From the NCBI RefSeq assembly GCF_011764545.1, contig NZ_AP022870.1, positions 5,316,001 through 5,380,000 on the forward strand: 64,000 bases of DNA, written 5' to 3'. Origin of the DNA: Phytohabitans flavus (GTDB taxonomy: Bacteria > Actinomycetota > Actinomycetes > Mycobacteriales > Micromonosporaceae). Shown here piece by piece: positions 10,201 to 20,384 of this stretch. Numbering within the stretch: position 1 is the stretch's first letter; the number at the start of each line of letters is the position of its first letter. Below the pieces are notes generated by a model. The model was not told where the DNA came from, made no database searches, and saw nothing but the letters and a program-made list of their open reading frames with translations. Both the position numbers and the translations under genes were made by a program.

Positions 10201-10286
10201 CCGCCGGCGGGGCGCTTGTAGTGCACGACAAACCGGTCCGGGCCACCACCCGGCGGGGGTGTGGCCGCGCTCGCCCGGGACCGCAC
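7281..10286 (-). CDS. pulA: Pullulanase-type alpha-1,6-glucosidase (GH13)
   Basis: A roughly 1000-residue starch/glycogen debranching enzyme hydrolysing alpha-1,6 bonds. A CBM41-like starch-binding segment lies near the N-terminus (HYKRPAGGYDDWGLYTWGD), then a CBM48/N-set region, then the GH13 barrel with the type I pullulanase signature YNWGYDP, the nucleophile Asp in GFRFDLMGHH, the acid Glu in LLYGEGWDF and the third Asp in VDAHDNE, then a C-terminal beta domain. The GTG at 10286 is chosen because GGGGAGG lies 9 nt upstream; an alternative GTG at 10361 adds 25 residues. Neither gives a convincing signal peptide, odd for a family that is often secreted, although ASAAT near residue 5 resembles a cleavage site. 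It is divergent from the threonine dehydratase gene. Confidence 0.88.
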   Translation of the reverse strand: MRSRASAATPPPGGGPDRFVVHYKRPAGGYDDWGLYTWGDVDPAWQTRWPAGQPFVREDAYGRFAWVKLRPGAKYVGFLVVSSAGVKDVEADRFVDVTSHSEVWVRQGDPRVSSQDGSPVEGGVALVQYWRTHGDCDLSKARGHWIDRGGAAWEIPSTDGKRYALAVAPAGGLSIVDDELAGEYTTIPLTAERVGLTEKQRERFPHLRRYALLGLSKKDRSRVVEALRGQVVVTERDHAGKLLAATGVQLPGVLDDVYAGRATKAVLGPTVKGDRATLAVWAPTARSVTLELYDTPSGTPSVTPMHRDDRSGVWSATGPWEGKYYKYRVEVWQPAVQRVVTASVTDPYSVALAADSTHSLVADLTDSALSPPGWGRLRKPPAVPATRTQITELSVRDFSIADASVPAEQRGTYAAFTGGGVGATHLRMLAEAGVTHVHLLPAFDFATIPERRADQATPPCDLAALPPDSDKQQACVAGVADRDGYNWGYDPLHYTVPEGGYAVDPHGTARTREFREMVAALNGSGLRVVMDVVYNHTMASGVDDRSVLDQIVPGYYHRLLLDGAVANSTCCSNTAPEHAMMGKLVVDSVVTWARKYKVDGFRFDLMGHHPRGNILAVRAALDRLTLRRDGVDGKAILLYGEGWDFGEVAGGARFTQATQANMAGTGIATFNDRLRDAVRGGGPFDANPRQQGFASGLYTDPNGDPINGSADEQRRRLLHQHDLIKVGLSGNLAGYRFPDTSGRFVSGAEVDYNGSPAGYTKAPGEAVTYVDAHDNEILYDALAYKLPQATSPTDRARMQVLALATVVLGQGIGFVTAGSERLRSKSLDRNSYNSGDWFNHIRWDSADGNGFGAGLPPAADNQDKWEYARPLLADPALVADRAAMELAQARYAELLRIRASSPLFSLGTAAEVQKNLAFPLSGPLEVPGVITMQLGAGAVTVVFNATKATVTQPVPGMPGVDVSLHPILRRSADPLLRTATFDSATGTFTVPPRSVAVFVRR

Positions 10287-10492
10287 CGGTGCCGTCCTCC
10301 CCTCGCCGGAACACGCCACTGCGATGTTCGCAGACCGATTCGACCATGGCCGGCGGCTCACCCTGCCGGGCGTACCGTTGGCGAGCCTGTCGGGAGAACC
10401 GCTCCGCTTTCGCGGTGATCTCGTGCTTGGCTGGTAGCGGTGCTTCTTTCCGGCTCGGTCCTCGCCGAGGCGGCGTGTTCCAGGAGGGTTCG

Positions 10493-11407
10493 ATGGTCGA
10501 GTTGGTGCTGCCTGTCGCCGGCGATGTGGCGGCGGCTGCCGGACGGATCGCGCCGTACGTACGACGCACTCCCGTGTACCCCACCGTGGTGGACGGCCGG
10601 CCGGTGACGTTCAAGCTGGAGCACCTACAGCTCACGGGCTCGTTCAAGGTCCGCGGCGCGCTCAACGCCCTACTCGGCGGCGGGCTTGGCGGTGCCGTCG
10701 TCACCGCGTCGGGTGGAAACCACGGTATCGGCGTAGCGACGGCCGCGGCTCGGCTCGGCACCCGCGCCACGATCTACGTGCCGGAGACCGTGCCGCCGGA
10801 CAAGGCCGCGCGCATCGCCGCCACCGGTGCCGAGGTGGTGCGCCACGGCAGCCGGTACGCCGAGGCCGAGGCGGCCGCCAGGGCGTTCGCGGAAACGCAG
10901 GGCCTGCGCTACCTGCCGGCGTACGACGACCCGGAGGTGGTGGCCGGCCAGGGGACGATCGCCCTGGAGATCGCCACGCAGGCCCCGGAGTGCGACACGG
11001 TGGGGGTAGCGGTCGGCGGCGGCGGCCTGATCTCCGGCATCGCCCTGGCCTCCGCGCCCGGCACGACGATCGTCGGTGTGGAGCCGGAAAACTGCGCCTG
11101 CCTGCACGCCGCGATCGCCGCCGGCGAACCCGTCGACAGCCCGGTCGACTCGATCGCCGCGTCCGCGCTCGGCGCCACCCGGCTCGGCCGCATCCCGCAC
11201 GCCATCCTCCGCGACGCCAACCTGCACCTCGCGCTTGTCGAGGACAAGCGGATCCTGGCCGCCCGCGACCGCCTGTGGGACGAGTTCCGGCTGGCGGTCG
11301 AGCCCGCGGCCGCCGCCCCCTTCGCCGCCTGGCTGGCCGGCGAGGTCCCCGGCGACCACCCGTGCCTGGTCCTCTGCGGCGCCAACGCCCCCTGGACCGC
11401 CGCCTGA
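10493..11407 (+). CDS. Threonine/serine dehydratase family PLP enzyme
   Basis: This 304-residue fold-type II pyridoxal-phosphate enzyme deaminates threonine or serine to the oxo acid. The PLP lysine is in LTGSFKVRGALNA (about residue 49), the substrate/phosphate loop is TASGGNHGIGVA, and the glycine-rich PLP phosphate loop is VGVAVGGGGLISG. It lacks the C-terminal ACT regulatory domain of biosynthetic IlvA, so a catabolic threonine or serine dehydratase, or a serine racemase-like activity, is more likely. ATG at 10493 follows AGGAGGG with 6-nt spacing. It is alone, divergent from the pullulanase gene. Family is certain; substrate is not. Confidence 0.85.
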   Translation: MVELVLPVAGDVAAAAGRIAPYVRRTPVYPTVVDGRPVTFKLEHLQLTGSFKVRGALNALLGGGLGGAVVTASGGNHGIGVATAAARLGTRATIYVPETVPPDKAARIAATGAEVVRHGSRYAEAEAAARAFAETQGLRYLPAYDDPEVVAGQGTIALEIATQAPECDTVGVAVGGGGLISGIALASAPGTTIVGVEPENCACLHAAIAAGEPVDSPVDSIAASALGATRLGRIPHAILRDANLHLALVEDKRILAARDRLWDEFRLAVEPAAAAPFAAWLAGEVPGDHPCLVLCGANAPWTAA

Positions 11408-11436
11408 CCGAAGGCCCGGCGACGGTCGGTCGTGGA

Positions 11437-11549
11437 CCGCGGAGGGCGACGCCGCGGGAAAGCACCCCAAGAAAACGCTCCGCTGCGCTCCACGTTTCCC
11501 CGGGGACCCCGCGCAGCGGTCCGGACCACCGCGGACGTCGCGGTAGCTC
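11437..11549 (-). repeat. Dispersed repeat, copy C with internal insertion
   Basis: The same repeat in reverse orientation, interrupted by about 50 bp rich in inverted symmetry (around AAAACGCTCCGCTGCGCTCC). It is the only copy not between convergent genes: it sits between the threonine dehydratase stop and acnA, both on the plus strand. Confidence 0.78.
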
Positions 11550-11614
11550 AATATCTCTCGTACCCCCGGGGTGACACCTGCCACGGGCAGGGTAGGCTGG
11601 GCCACGCCAACAAG

Positions 11615-11626
11615 ACGGACGTACGG
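11615..11626. promoter_or_regulatory. Candidate AcnR-type operator upstream of acnA
   Basis: ACGGACGTACGG, about 85 bp upstream of the acnA start, matches 10 of 12 positions of the perfect palindrome CCGTACGTACGG found upstream of acnR (20335). AcnR represses aconitase in Corynebacterium, so a shared site would make sense. GTAC-rich words are common in this genome, so support is weak. Confidence 0.3.
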
Positions 11627-11709
11627 TTTCTAAGGGTTGCCTAATCGCAGCGTTGGGCACCCCCGTGCGAAAGACTGACAGTGGACGACTGGGCAGGAAG
11701 GAGCACGAC

Positions 11710-14514
<2,805 letters not shown>

Positions 14515-14533
14515 CCTGCGATGACGCACGCTG

Positions 14534-14566
14534 AAGGGCCCGACCGCGACGGCGGTCGGGCCCTCT
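14534..14566 (+). terminator. Rho-independent-type terminator after acnA
   Basis: AGGGCCCGACCGC and GGCGGTCGGGCCCT pair around a 2-4 nt loop about 20 bp after the acnA stop; a short pyrimidine/T-rich stretch (CTACTTTC) follows. Very stable GC stem, typical of actinobacterial terminators. Confidence 0.85.
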
Positions 14567-14695
14567 ACTTTCACGCACCAGGCGGCGTTCGGAGGCTAGT
14601 CCTTTGCGGCGGCAAATAGATCCCATCGAACGCTATGTCTCGTAACAGTAACGATCCATACTGACCAGCACACTGGCCCTACCGACGGGGGCGCA

Positions 14696-15355
14696 ATGCT
14701 GGCGAAACGGTTAATTTTCCTCGTCGTCCCTATCGCTCTGGTGGCCGGCGCCTGCGGCGCCCCCGAGTACGAGTACGTCAAGAACTCCGAGCAGCAGACC
14801 TACTTCAAGGTGCCGAGCTCGTGGGGAAAGGTCGACCAGGAGGCGCTCGACGAGTTCGCGGTCGGCGTCGACCCCGACTCGGCCACCGCCCAGCTCCGCG
14901 AGCGGCTGATGTGGACCGTCGCGTACGACGCCGCCGACGAACCGTCCGTCTCCCACGTCGCCGCCCCGATGCCCTTCGCCGAGCCGGCCGTGTGGGCCAA
15001 GGTCGAGCGGCTCCTGCCCGAGGTCAGCTCCTCGATCTCGCTCGACGTGCTGCGCGACCTCCTCCTGCCGGTGACCGAGGACCGGCGTGAGGCAGCGGCC
15101 CAGGCCAACGCCCTCTTCCCCGGGTTCGAACTGCTCCGCGACGACGTGATCGTGCCAGAGAAGGGGCTGCACGGCGTCCGGGTCGTCTACAACTACCAAT
15201 TTCTTGAGCGATCGACCACGTTCGACCTGACCGCGCTCGTCAACGACGACGCGAGCCTCCTCTACATGCTCCTCATCCGCTGCGCTGCCAAGTGCTACAC
15301 CGAGCGCGCCGACGAACTCGATGGCATCGCCACATCCTTCACGGTGAGGAGCTGA
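14696..15355 (+). CDS. Putative lipoprotein
   Basis: This 219-residue protein has a basic N-terminus (MLAKRL), a hydrophobic core (IFLVVPIALVAG) and a lipobox-like AGAC, so lipidation at Cys19 and attachment to the outer face of the membrane are likely. The remainder (starting EYEYVKNSEQQTYFKVPSSW) is soluble and may be a DUF-type sensor or carrier domain; I do not recognise a named family. Two cysteines near the end (RCAAKCYT) could form a disulphide. Its stop lies only 2 bp before the start of the FtsH-like gene, so the two are almost certainly co-transcribed; it may be a periplasm-side partner of that membrane protease. Confidence 0.75.
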   Translation: MLAKRLIFLVVPIALVAGACGAPEYEYVKNSEQQTYFKVPSSWGKVDQEALDEFAVGVDPDSATAQLRERLMWTVAYDAADEPSVSHVAAPMPFAEPAVWAKVERLLPEVSSSISLDVLRDLLLPVTEDRREAAAQANALFPGFELLRDDVIVPEKGLHGVRVVYNYQFLERSTTFDLTALVNDDASLLYMLLIRCAAKCYTERADELDGIATSFTVRS

Positions 15356-15357
15356 CC

Positions 15358-18300
15358 ATGACCCAGGACACCGCTCCCGTGGAGGGCCTCCGCCCACCGG
15401 ACGAAGGGCCGCGCGACGACTTCCGCCCGACCCGCCCGAAGCTGCCCCTCTGGGACCGGGTCAAGTTCGTCATCCTGCTCGCGCTGCTGTGGCTGGTACT
15501 CGTCTGGGCCGCGATGGCCGACAACCCGCTGCTGCCGTTCCCCGACGCGGCGCGCATCCAGGCGCGTGACTCGCTCTGGATCTTCGTGCTCATCGGGCTC
15601 GAGGTGCTGCGGCAGATCCACTTCCTGATCAGCGAACGGTGGTCCGGCTACCACCACTTCTGGACGTACCGCTTCTTCGGCGGCATCGAGCGGCTCACCC
15701 ACCGGCGGCTCAGCGACTGGACCCGCTTCCGCATCGCGAGGGCGTTCAAGTGGGCGTTCTGGATCGTCGTGTTCGCGCTGGTCGCGGGCGCCGCGCTGGA
15801 CACCTCGCCATTCCTGGCGCTCTTCCAGGCCCCGGCGATCATCTGGCAGTTTCTGCCGTTGATCATGCAGATCGTCCTGCTCATGTTCGTGCTGATCCTC
15901 CAGTTCGTGGCACTCTTCTGGTTCCTGTCCCGGGGCGGCATCGAGACGTACTACCCGGACGACATCAAGACCCGGTTCACCGACGTCTGGGGCCAGGACC
16001 ACGTGCTCGACCGGATCCGGGAAAACCTGCTCTTCCTGGAAAAGCCGGACGCGATCGAGGCCAAGGGCGGCTATGTGCCGGGCGGCATCCTGCTGTGGGG
16101 CCCACCCGGCACTGGAAAGGGCGAGCCGGTCTCGGCACAGATCATGACGCCCACCGGCCCGCGACAGATGGGCTCCCTGCTACCGGGCGACCACGTGATC
16201 GGCTCCGACGGCCGGCCCACGCGAATCGAGCAGGTCCATCTGCTCGGTGTCCGCGACCTCTACCGGGTGTCCTTCAGCGACGGGACGTCGGTGCGGGTGA
16301 CCGAGGACCACCTCTGGGAAGTGCACACACGCTACGGCGGCAAACACGTACTCCCGGTGTCCGACCTGATCGGGCGGCTCACCGAGGCCGACGGGCACGC
16401 CCGCTACCGGATCCCGATGGTCCGGCCCGTGGAGTTCGAGGAGCGCGAGCTGCCCCTGGCGCCGTACCTGCTCGGCGCGCTCCTGGGCGACGGCACTTTC
16501 CGCCACCACATCGGCATATCCACGGCGGACCCGCTCGTCGTCGAGCAGGTCGAGGTGATGCTCCCCGACGGGGACAGGTTGGTGCGCAAGGGACGCTACG
16601 ACTACAGCATCGTCGGCGGGACGACCCGCACGATCCTCAAGGAGCTCGGCCTGTTCGGCCGCTACTCGCACGAGAAGTTCGTACCCGACGACTACTTGTG
16701 GACCTGCGTCGAGGATCGGCTGGAGCTGCTCCGTGGGCTGATGGACACCGACGGCGCCATCGACAAGCGCGGCGTCGTCGAATACCACACGACGTCACCG
16801 GCACTGGCCCAAGCGGTCCGCCACCTGGTCCAGTCGGTCGGTGGCACCTGCACTTTGACGTCACGTGAAACTCGCTACCGCTATGGCGAGGAGGTCCGGC
16901 GGGGCCGCCCGATCACGGTCGTGCGGATGGCGCTTCCGCCCGACATAACGCCGGTGAGCCTTCCCCGCAAGCTCGACCGCTACCGCCCCCGCAGCACGTA
17001 CCTGCCGCAGCGCCGGATCGTCGACATCCGGCCCGACGGTCGCGAAGAAGCGCGTTGCCTGCGCGTGGCGGCCGAGGACCACCTTTACGTGACGGAGCAC
17101 TTCGTCGTCACACACAACACGCTCATGGCTGAGGCGATGGCGGGTGAGACGGGGCGGCCGTACGTCTTCGTCGACCCGGGCGCCTTCACGAACATGTTCA
17201 TGGGTGTCGGCATCCTCAAGGTCAAGTCGCTCTTCCGCAAGCTGCGCAAGCTCGCCCTCCGGTACGGCGGCGTGATCGTCTTCTTCGACGAGGCCGACTC
17301 GCTGGGCCGTCGCGGGGCGCTCGCCCAGGGCGGGCCGGGCTTCCCGCGCGGTACGCGGCCGGCGCCGTTCGAGGACGCGTGCCACGGCTTCTCGTACCTC
17401 TCCGACGACTCCAAGTGGCTGCTCACCCGCAACGCGATGGCCGCGGCGAGGCCCGCTCCGGACGATCCGCGCGCCGGCCGCAACCTTGTCGTGATGGGCA
17501 ACATGGGGATGGGCGGCGGCGGGGACATGGGCACGCTCCAGGCGCTGCTCAGCGAGCTGTCCGGCCTGAAGAAGCCGCGCGGCATCGTCAACCGGTACGT
17601 ACGGCGACTGCTCGGCATGCGCCCCAAGCCGCCACCGAAGTACCGCATCCTCACGGTGATGGCGAGCAACCTGCCGGAGGCGCTCGACGAGGCGCTGTTG
17701 CGACCGGGCCGCATCGACCGGATCTACAAGGTCGGCTACCCGAGCAAGGCCGGGCGGGTGCGCACCTATCAGGGCTACCTCGACAAGGTGCGGCACGAGC
17801 TGACCGAGGACGAGATCGACAAGCTCGCGGTCATCACCCCGTACGCCACCGGCGCCACGATCAAGGACCTGGTGAACGAGGCGCTGATCATCGCGATCCG
17901 GGACAACCGCGAGGTCATCGAGTGGCGCGACGTGATGCAGGCCAAGCGCCTCAAGCAGCTCGGACCGCCGGAGGACGTCGAGTACATCGAGCGGGAGCGG
18001 CACGCGGTCGCGGTGCACGAGGCGTGCCACGCGGTCGCCGCCTACCGCACGCGGTACCACATGGAGATCGACGTCGCGACGATCGAGAAGGGCGCGGAGT
18101 ACCTCGGCATGGTCGCGAGCATCAAGCCGGAGGACCAGTTCACCAGGTGGCGCACGGAGTACGAGGCGGACATCTACGTCTCCCTCGCCTCGCTCGCCGG
18201 TGAGCGGCTGTTCTTCGAGGGCGACAGCTCGTCCGGCGTCTCCAGTGACCTGGAGCAGGCCACCGCGGTCGCCACGCAGATGGAGGGCTTCTGGGGGATG

Positions 18301-18882
18301 GGCTCGACGGTCTCGTCGTATGCCACCTCGGCCCAGATCGGCACCGGTACTCCCGGCGGTCGGGGTCAGGGGCATCGCGAGGACCCCGAGGACGTCGCCC
18401 GCCGCGCGCTGGCCGACCGGATCGAGGACAACCTCGGCGCGTACCTGGACCGCGTCGCCGACCTCCTCAAGGCCAACCGGCGCGAGATCCTGACGCTCGC
18501 CCACGCGCTGGAGACGAACAAGACGCTCACCGGCGAGGACGTGGTGGCGGTGCTGGAGCGGCGGCAGGGCCCGCTGGTCGACGGCACCGTGTACCAGCGT
18601 GAGGAGCTGCTCCGCGAGATCGAGGAGTACCACCGGGCGGCCGTGGTCGCGCACCGCGGGCACGCCAAGGTGTCGATCACGCTCCCGGCCGTACCCGCGG
18701 TCACGGTTGGGCCCGACTCGGCGTGGCGCCCGCCGACCGCGATCCTCGCCACGCCCGCCAGCGCGAACGGCGCGGACGAGCCCGAGGTCACGGCCGCCGA
18801 GCCGCACCCGAACGGCGCGTCCGAGTCCCCCAAGTCCGGCGAACCGGACACAGACGCCACCGCCGAGCCCGAGCGAAGCTGA
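15358..18882 (+). CDS. FtsH-like membrane AAA protease interrupted by an intein
   Basis: The start is ATG 15358 (MTQDTAPVEG), with GAGGAG upstream. The 1174-residue precursor has hydrophobic membrane segments in its first ~190 residues (e.g. FVILLALLWLVLVWAA; FWIVVFALVAGAAL; FLPLIMQIVLLMFVLIL), a AAA domain and an M41 peptidase domain. Walker A GPPGTGK-T is split by a 333-residue intein (residues 255-587). Walker B is VIVFFDEADSLG (D644/E645). A long insertion (roughly 660-740) lies before the sensor strand ILTVMASN. The zinc motif is VHEACHAVAAY (HExxH at 887), with a likely third ligand in SSDLEQAT. Four predicted membrane helices instead of two and the insertion set it apart from housekeeping FtsH. 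After splicing the product would be 841 residues. Role: presumably ATP-dependent degradation of membrane proteins. Confidence 0.87.
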   Translation: MTQDTAPVEGLRPPDEGPRDDFRPTRPKLPLWDRVKFVILLALLWLVLVWAAMADNPLLPFPDAARIQARDSLWIFVLIGLEVLRQIHFLISERWSGYHHFWTYRFFGGIERLTHRRLSDWTRFRIARAFKWAFWIVVFALVAGAALDTSPFLALFQAPAIIWQFLPLIMQIVLLMFVLILQFVALFWFLSRGGIETYYPDDIKTRFTDVWGQDHVLDRIRENLLFLEKPDAIEAKGGYVPGGILLWGPPGTGKGEPVSAQIMTPTGPRQMGSLLPGDHVIGSDGRPTRIEQVHLLGVRDLYRVSFSDGTSVRVTEDHLWEVHTRYGGKHVLPVSDLIGRLTEADGHARYRIPMVRPVEFEERELPLAPYLLGALLGDGTFRHHIGISTADPLVVEQVEVMLPDGDRLVRKGRYDYSIVGGTTRTILKELGLFGRYSHEKFVPDDYLWTCVEDRLELLRGLMDTDGAIDKRGVVEYHTTSPALAQAVRHLVQSVGGTCTLTSRETRYRYGEEVRRGRPITVVRMALPPDITPVSLPRKLDRYRPRSTYLPQRRIVDIRPDGREEARCLRVAAEDHLYVTEHFVVTHNTLMAEAMAGETGRPYVFVDPGAFTNMFMGVGILKVKSLFRKLRKLALRYGGVIVFFDEADSLGRRGALAQGGPGFPRGTRPAPFEDACHGFSYLSDDSKWLLTRNAMAAARPAPDDPRAGRNLVVMGNMGMGGGGDMGTLQALLSELSGLKKPRGIVNRYVRRLLGMRPKPPPKYRILTVMASNLPEALDEALLRPGRIDRIYKVGYPSKAGRVRTYQGYLDKVRHELTEDEIDKLAVITPYATGATIKDLVNEALIIAIRDNREVIEWRDVMQAKRLKQLGPPEDVEYIERERHAVAVHEACHAVAAYRTRYHMEIDVATIEKGAEYLGMVASIKPEDQFTRWRTEYEADIYVSLASLAGERLFFEGDSSSGVSSDLEQATAVATQMEGFWGMGSTVSSYATSAQIGTGTPGGRGQGHREDPEDVARRALADRIEDNLGAYLDRVADLLKANRREILTLAHALETNKTLTGEDVVAVLERRQGPLVDGTVYQREELLREIEEYHRAAVVAHRGHAKVSITLPAVPAVTVGPDSAWRPPTAILATPASANGADEPEVTAAEPHPNGASESPKSGEPDTDATAEPERS
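16120..17118 (+). other. Class-3-type intein with LAGLIDADG endonuclease domain
   Basis: A 333-residue in-frame insertion sits exactly between Lys and Thr of the Walker A motif. It starts with Gly (GEPVSAQIMTPTG), so it lacks the usual Cys/Ser/Thr nucleophile. It has the three residues that define class 3 splicing: Trp after the block B TxxH motif (TEDHLW, intein residue 66), Cys in block F (ARCLRVAAEDH, residue 313) and the +1 Thr after the terminal His-Asn (THN/T). Two dodecapeptide motifs, LLGALLGDGTF and LRGLMDTDGAID, each keep the acidic residue expected of an active LAGLIDADG homing endonuclease. The splice sites reconstitute GPPGTGKT. Confidence 0.9.
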
Positions 18883-18943
18883 GCCCCGGCGCGGCGGCGA
18901 AGGGCGGCGCCGCCGGGCGGTGGACTCTCGTAGGCTCATGGTC

Positions 18944-19189
18944 ATGGAAGACACGACGATCCTGTCCGAGATACACAAGCTGGTCGAAGAGGAGCACAAG
19001 CTCCGCTCGCAGGTGCAGCAGGGCCAGATCTCGTCCGACGACGAGCGCACCCGGCTGCGCGAGGTCGAGGAGTCGCTGGACCAGTGCTGGGACCTGCTGC
19101 GCCAGCGCCGGGCCGCACGCGAGGCGGGCCAGGACCCGGAGGGCACGCAGGCCCGTCCCAAGTCCGAAGTGGAGGGTTATCTCCAGTAG
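18944..19189 (+). CDS. DUF2630 family small protein
   Basis: An 81-residue, highly charged, helical protein beginning MEDTTILSEIHKLVEEEHKL, which is the family signature; later LREVEESLDQCWDLLRQRR and a disordered C-terminus. DUF2630 proteins are small actinobacterial proteins of unknown function, likely coiled-coil. An in-frame ATG two codons upstream (18938) is an equally possible start; neither has a strong ribosome site. It follows the FtsH-like gene by about 60 bp on the same strand and may be co-transcribed. Confidence 0.82.
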   Translation: MEDTTILSEIHKLVEEEHKLRSQVQQGQISSDDERTRLREVEESLDQCWDLLRQRRAAREAGQDPEGTQARPKSEVEGYLQ

Positions 19190-19223
19190 GCGGGGCCGCG
19201 GCGAGGGCGCCGGCCCGCACGCG

Positions 19224-19889
19224 CTACGCGTACCGGGCGACGCCGGCCGCGGCCAATACCGTGGCCACCGCGGGGATGATGCCCTCGGCTGTGCGGGTCG
19301 GGCGGAAGCGCTCTTCCATCCAGCTGCGGCCACGGTGCAGCCACACGCTCGGCAGGCCCATCGCGGCCGCGCCGCCGATGTCGGCTTCCGGGCTGTCGCC
19401 GACCACCCAGGCGCCCTGGAGGCGCATGCGGACGCGTTGCGCCGCCATCGCGAAGATGCGTGGGTTGGGCTTGCTGACGCCGGCGTCCTCCGAGATGACC
19501 CAGTCGGCCACGTAGCGGTCGAGGCCGGTGCGCCGGATCTTGATGTCCTGCTGCCGGGTCGTCCCGTTTGTCACCACGACCGGCACCCAGCCCGAATCAT
19601 CGGCTATCCGCAGCGCGCAGGCGACCAGCGGGTCGAGCGTGAGCCGCTCCATCAAGCCCTCGGTGAGCTCGTCGACGAGGTCGATGGAGGAGATGCGCAA
19701 CCGGTACCGGTCGCGGATCGCGTCGGCGACGTCCCAGCGGTTGGTCAAACCGTCGGCGTCGATGGAGAGCAGCCACTGGAGGTCTTCCGGCGGGGCGCCG
19801 ACCTCCGCCAGAAAGTCCTCTGCCCACGCGCGAAACGTCCCAGCCCGATCGAGCAGGGTGTTGTCGAGATCGAGGAGCAGGAGGGGCAC
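19224..19889 (-). CDS. HAD-family hydrolase
   Basis: A 221-residue haloacid dehalogenase-like phosphatase. Motif I is LLDLDNTLLDR with nucleophile Asp near residue 7, motif II is VVVTNGT, the motif III lysine is in VSKPNPRIF and motif IV is WVVGDSPEADI. The helical cap (residues 16-90) is of the C1 type. Substrate unknown; such enzymes dephosphorylate small metabolites or damaged phospho-intermediates. The start is GTG at 19889. Downstream it runs toward DUF2630 (convergent). Confidence 0.87.
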   Translation of the reverse strand: MPLLLLDLDNTLLDRAGTFRAWAEDFLAEVGAPPEDLQWLLSIDADGLTNRWDVADAIRDRYRLRISSIDLVDELTEGLMERLTLDPLVACALRIADDSGWVPVVVTNGTTRQQDIKIRRTGLDRYVADWVISEDAGVSKPNPRIFAMAAQRVRMRLQGAWVVGDSPEADIGGAAAMGLPSVWLHRGRSWMEERFRPTRTAEGIIPAVATVLAAAGVARYA

Positions 19890-19956
19890 TCGCGCACCCT
19901 ATGTGATTGGACACACCCTGGAACAGCCCCGTTTCGTAAACAAGCCATGTAACTGA

Positions 19957-20325
19957 CTAACCGCTCAGCAAGCAACGATCGGTCCCGAGATCCGCACGGT
20001 GTTCGGCGAGCATCTGGTGCGCCCCGCGGACCCGCTCGACCTCGGCCACATCGAGGGTCGCCACGCGTTCGGCGGCGGCCGCGCGGAGGGGGTCGAGGCG
20101 CGCGTCGGCCACCCACCCGCCGTCATCGGCCGCCACGTCCGTCGTGGCCGGGCTCGCCCGCAGCGCCGGCGGGTCATAAGCCGGCAGGAAAAGCTCAGGT
20201 TGTACGACGACAGTGGCCCCCTGGTCGGCGGCGATCCGTGCCCAGCGGGCGGCGCGTGCCGCGTTGCCCGCCACGTCGCCGGGGGTCGCCTCGGCCTGGA
20301 CCGCGGCCACGGTCAGGGGGCGCAT
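19957..20325 (-). pseudogene. Carbon-nitrogen hydrolase (nitrilase family), internally deleted
   Basis: The 122-residue frame starts like a nitrilase-family amidohydrolase: VAAVQAEATPGDV at the N-terminus and VVVQPELFLPAYDP carrying the catalytic Glu near residue 43. After LDPLRAAAAE it jumps to LDVAEVERVRGAHQML, which resembles the family C-terminus. Intact members are about 260-280 residues and have catalytic Lys and Cys in the middle; both are missing here. The reading frame stays open across the junction, so this looks like an in-frame deletion of some 150 codons, leaving an inactive remnant. It is divergent from acnR with about 60 bp between. Confidence 0.75.
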
Positions 20326-20334
20326 GTCACCAAG

Positions 20335-20346
20335 CCGTACGTACGG
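20335..20346. promoter_or_regulatory. Perfect palindrome CCGTACGTACGG upstream of acnR
   Basis: Twelve-base perfect dyad 38 bp before the acnR GTG, within the divergent intergenic region. Its position suits an autoregulatory TetR-type operator, and a related word lies upstream of acnA (11615-11626). No experimental support. Confidence 0.35.
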
Positions 20347-20384
20347 ATTGCAGCTCCGCCGGTCACCGTGCCACGATCGGTCAC

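Noticed and set aside
7767..10418. Long plus-strand open frame (over 880 codons) opposite the pullulanase gene
   Set aside because: It is antisense to a clear GH13 enzyme, has Arg/Val/His-rich random composition and no ribosome site; GC-rich codon bias creates such shadows.
10358..10624. Minus-strand frame overlapping the threonine dehydratase start as an upstream part of the pullulanase
   Set aside because: No hydrophobic signal or family similarity in any frame, and it lies antisense to a well-supported start.
16120..17118. Treating the intein as a separate homing-endonuclease gene
   Set aside because: It is in frame on both sides, lacks its own start and ribosome site and ends in His-Asn before the P-loop Thr.
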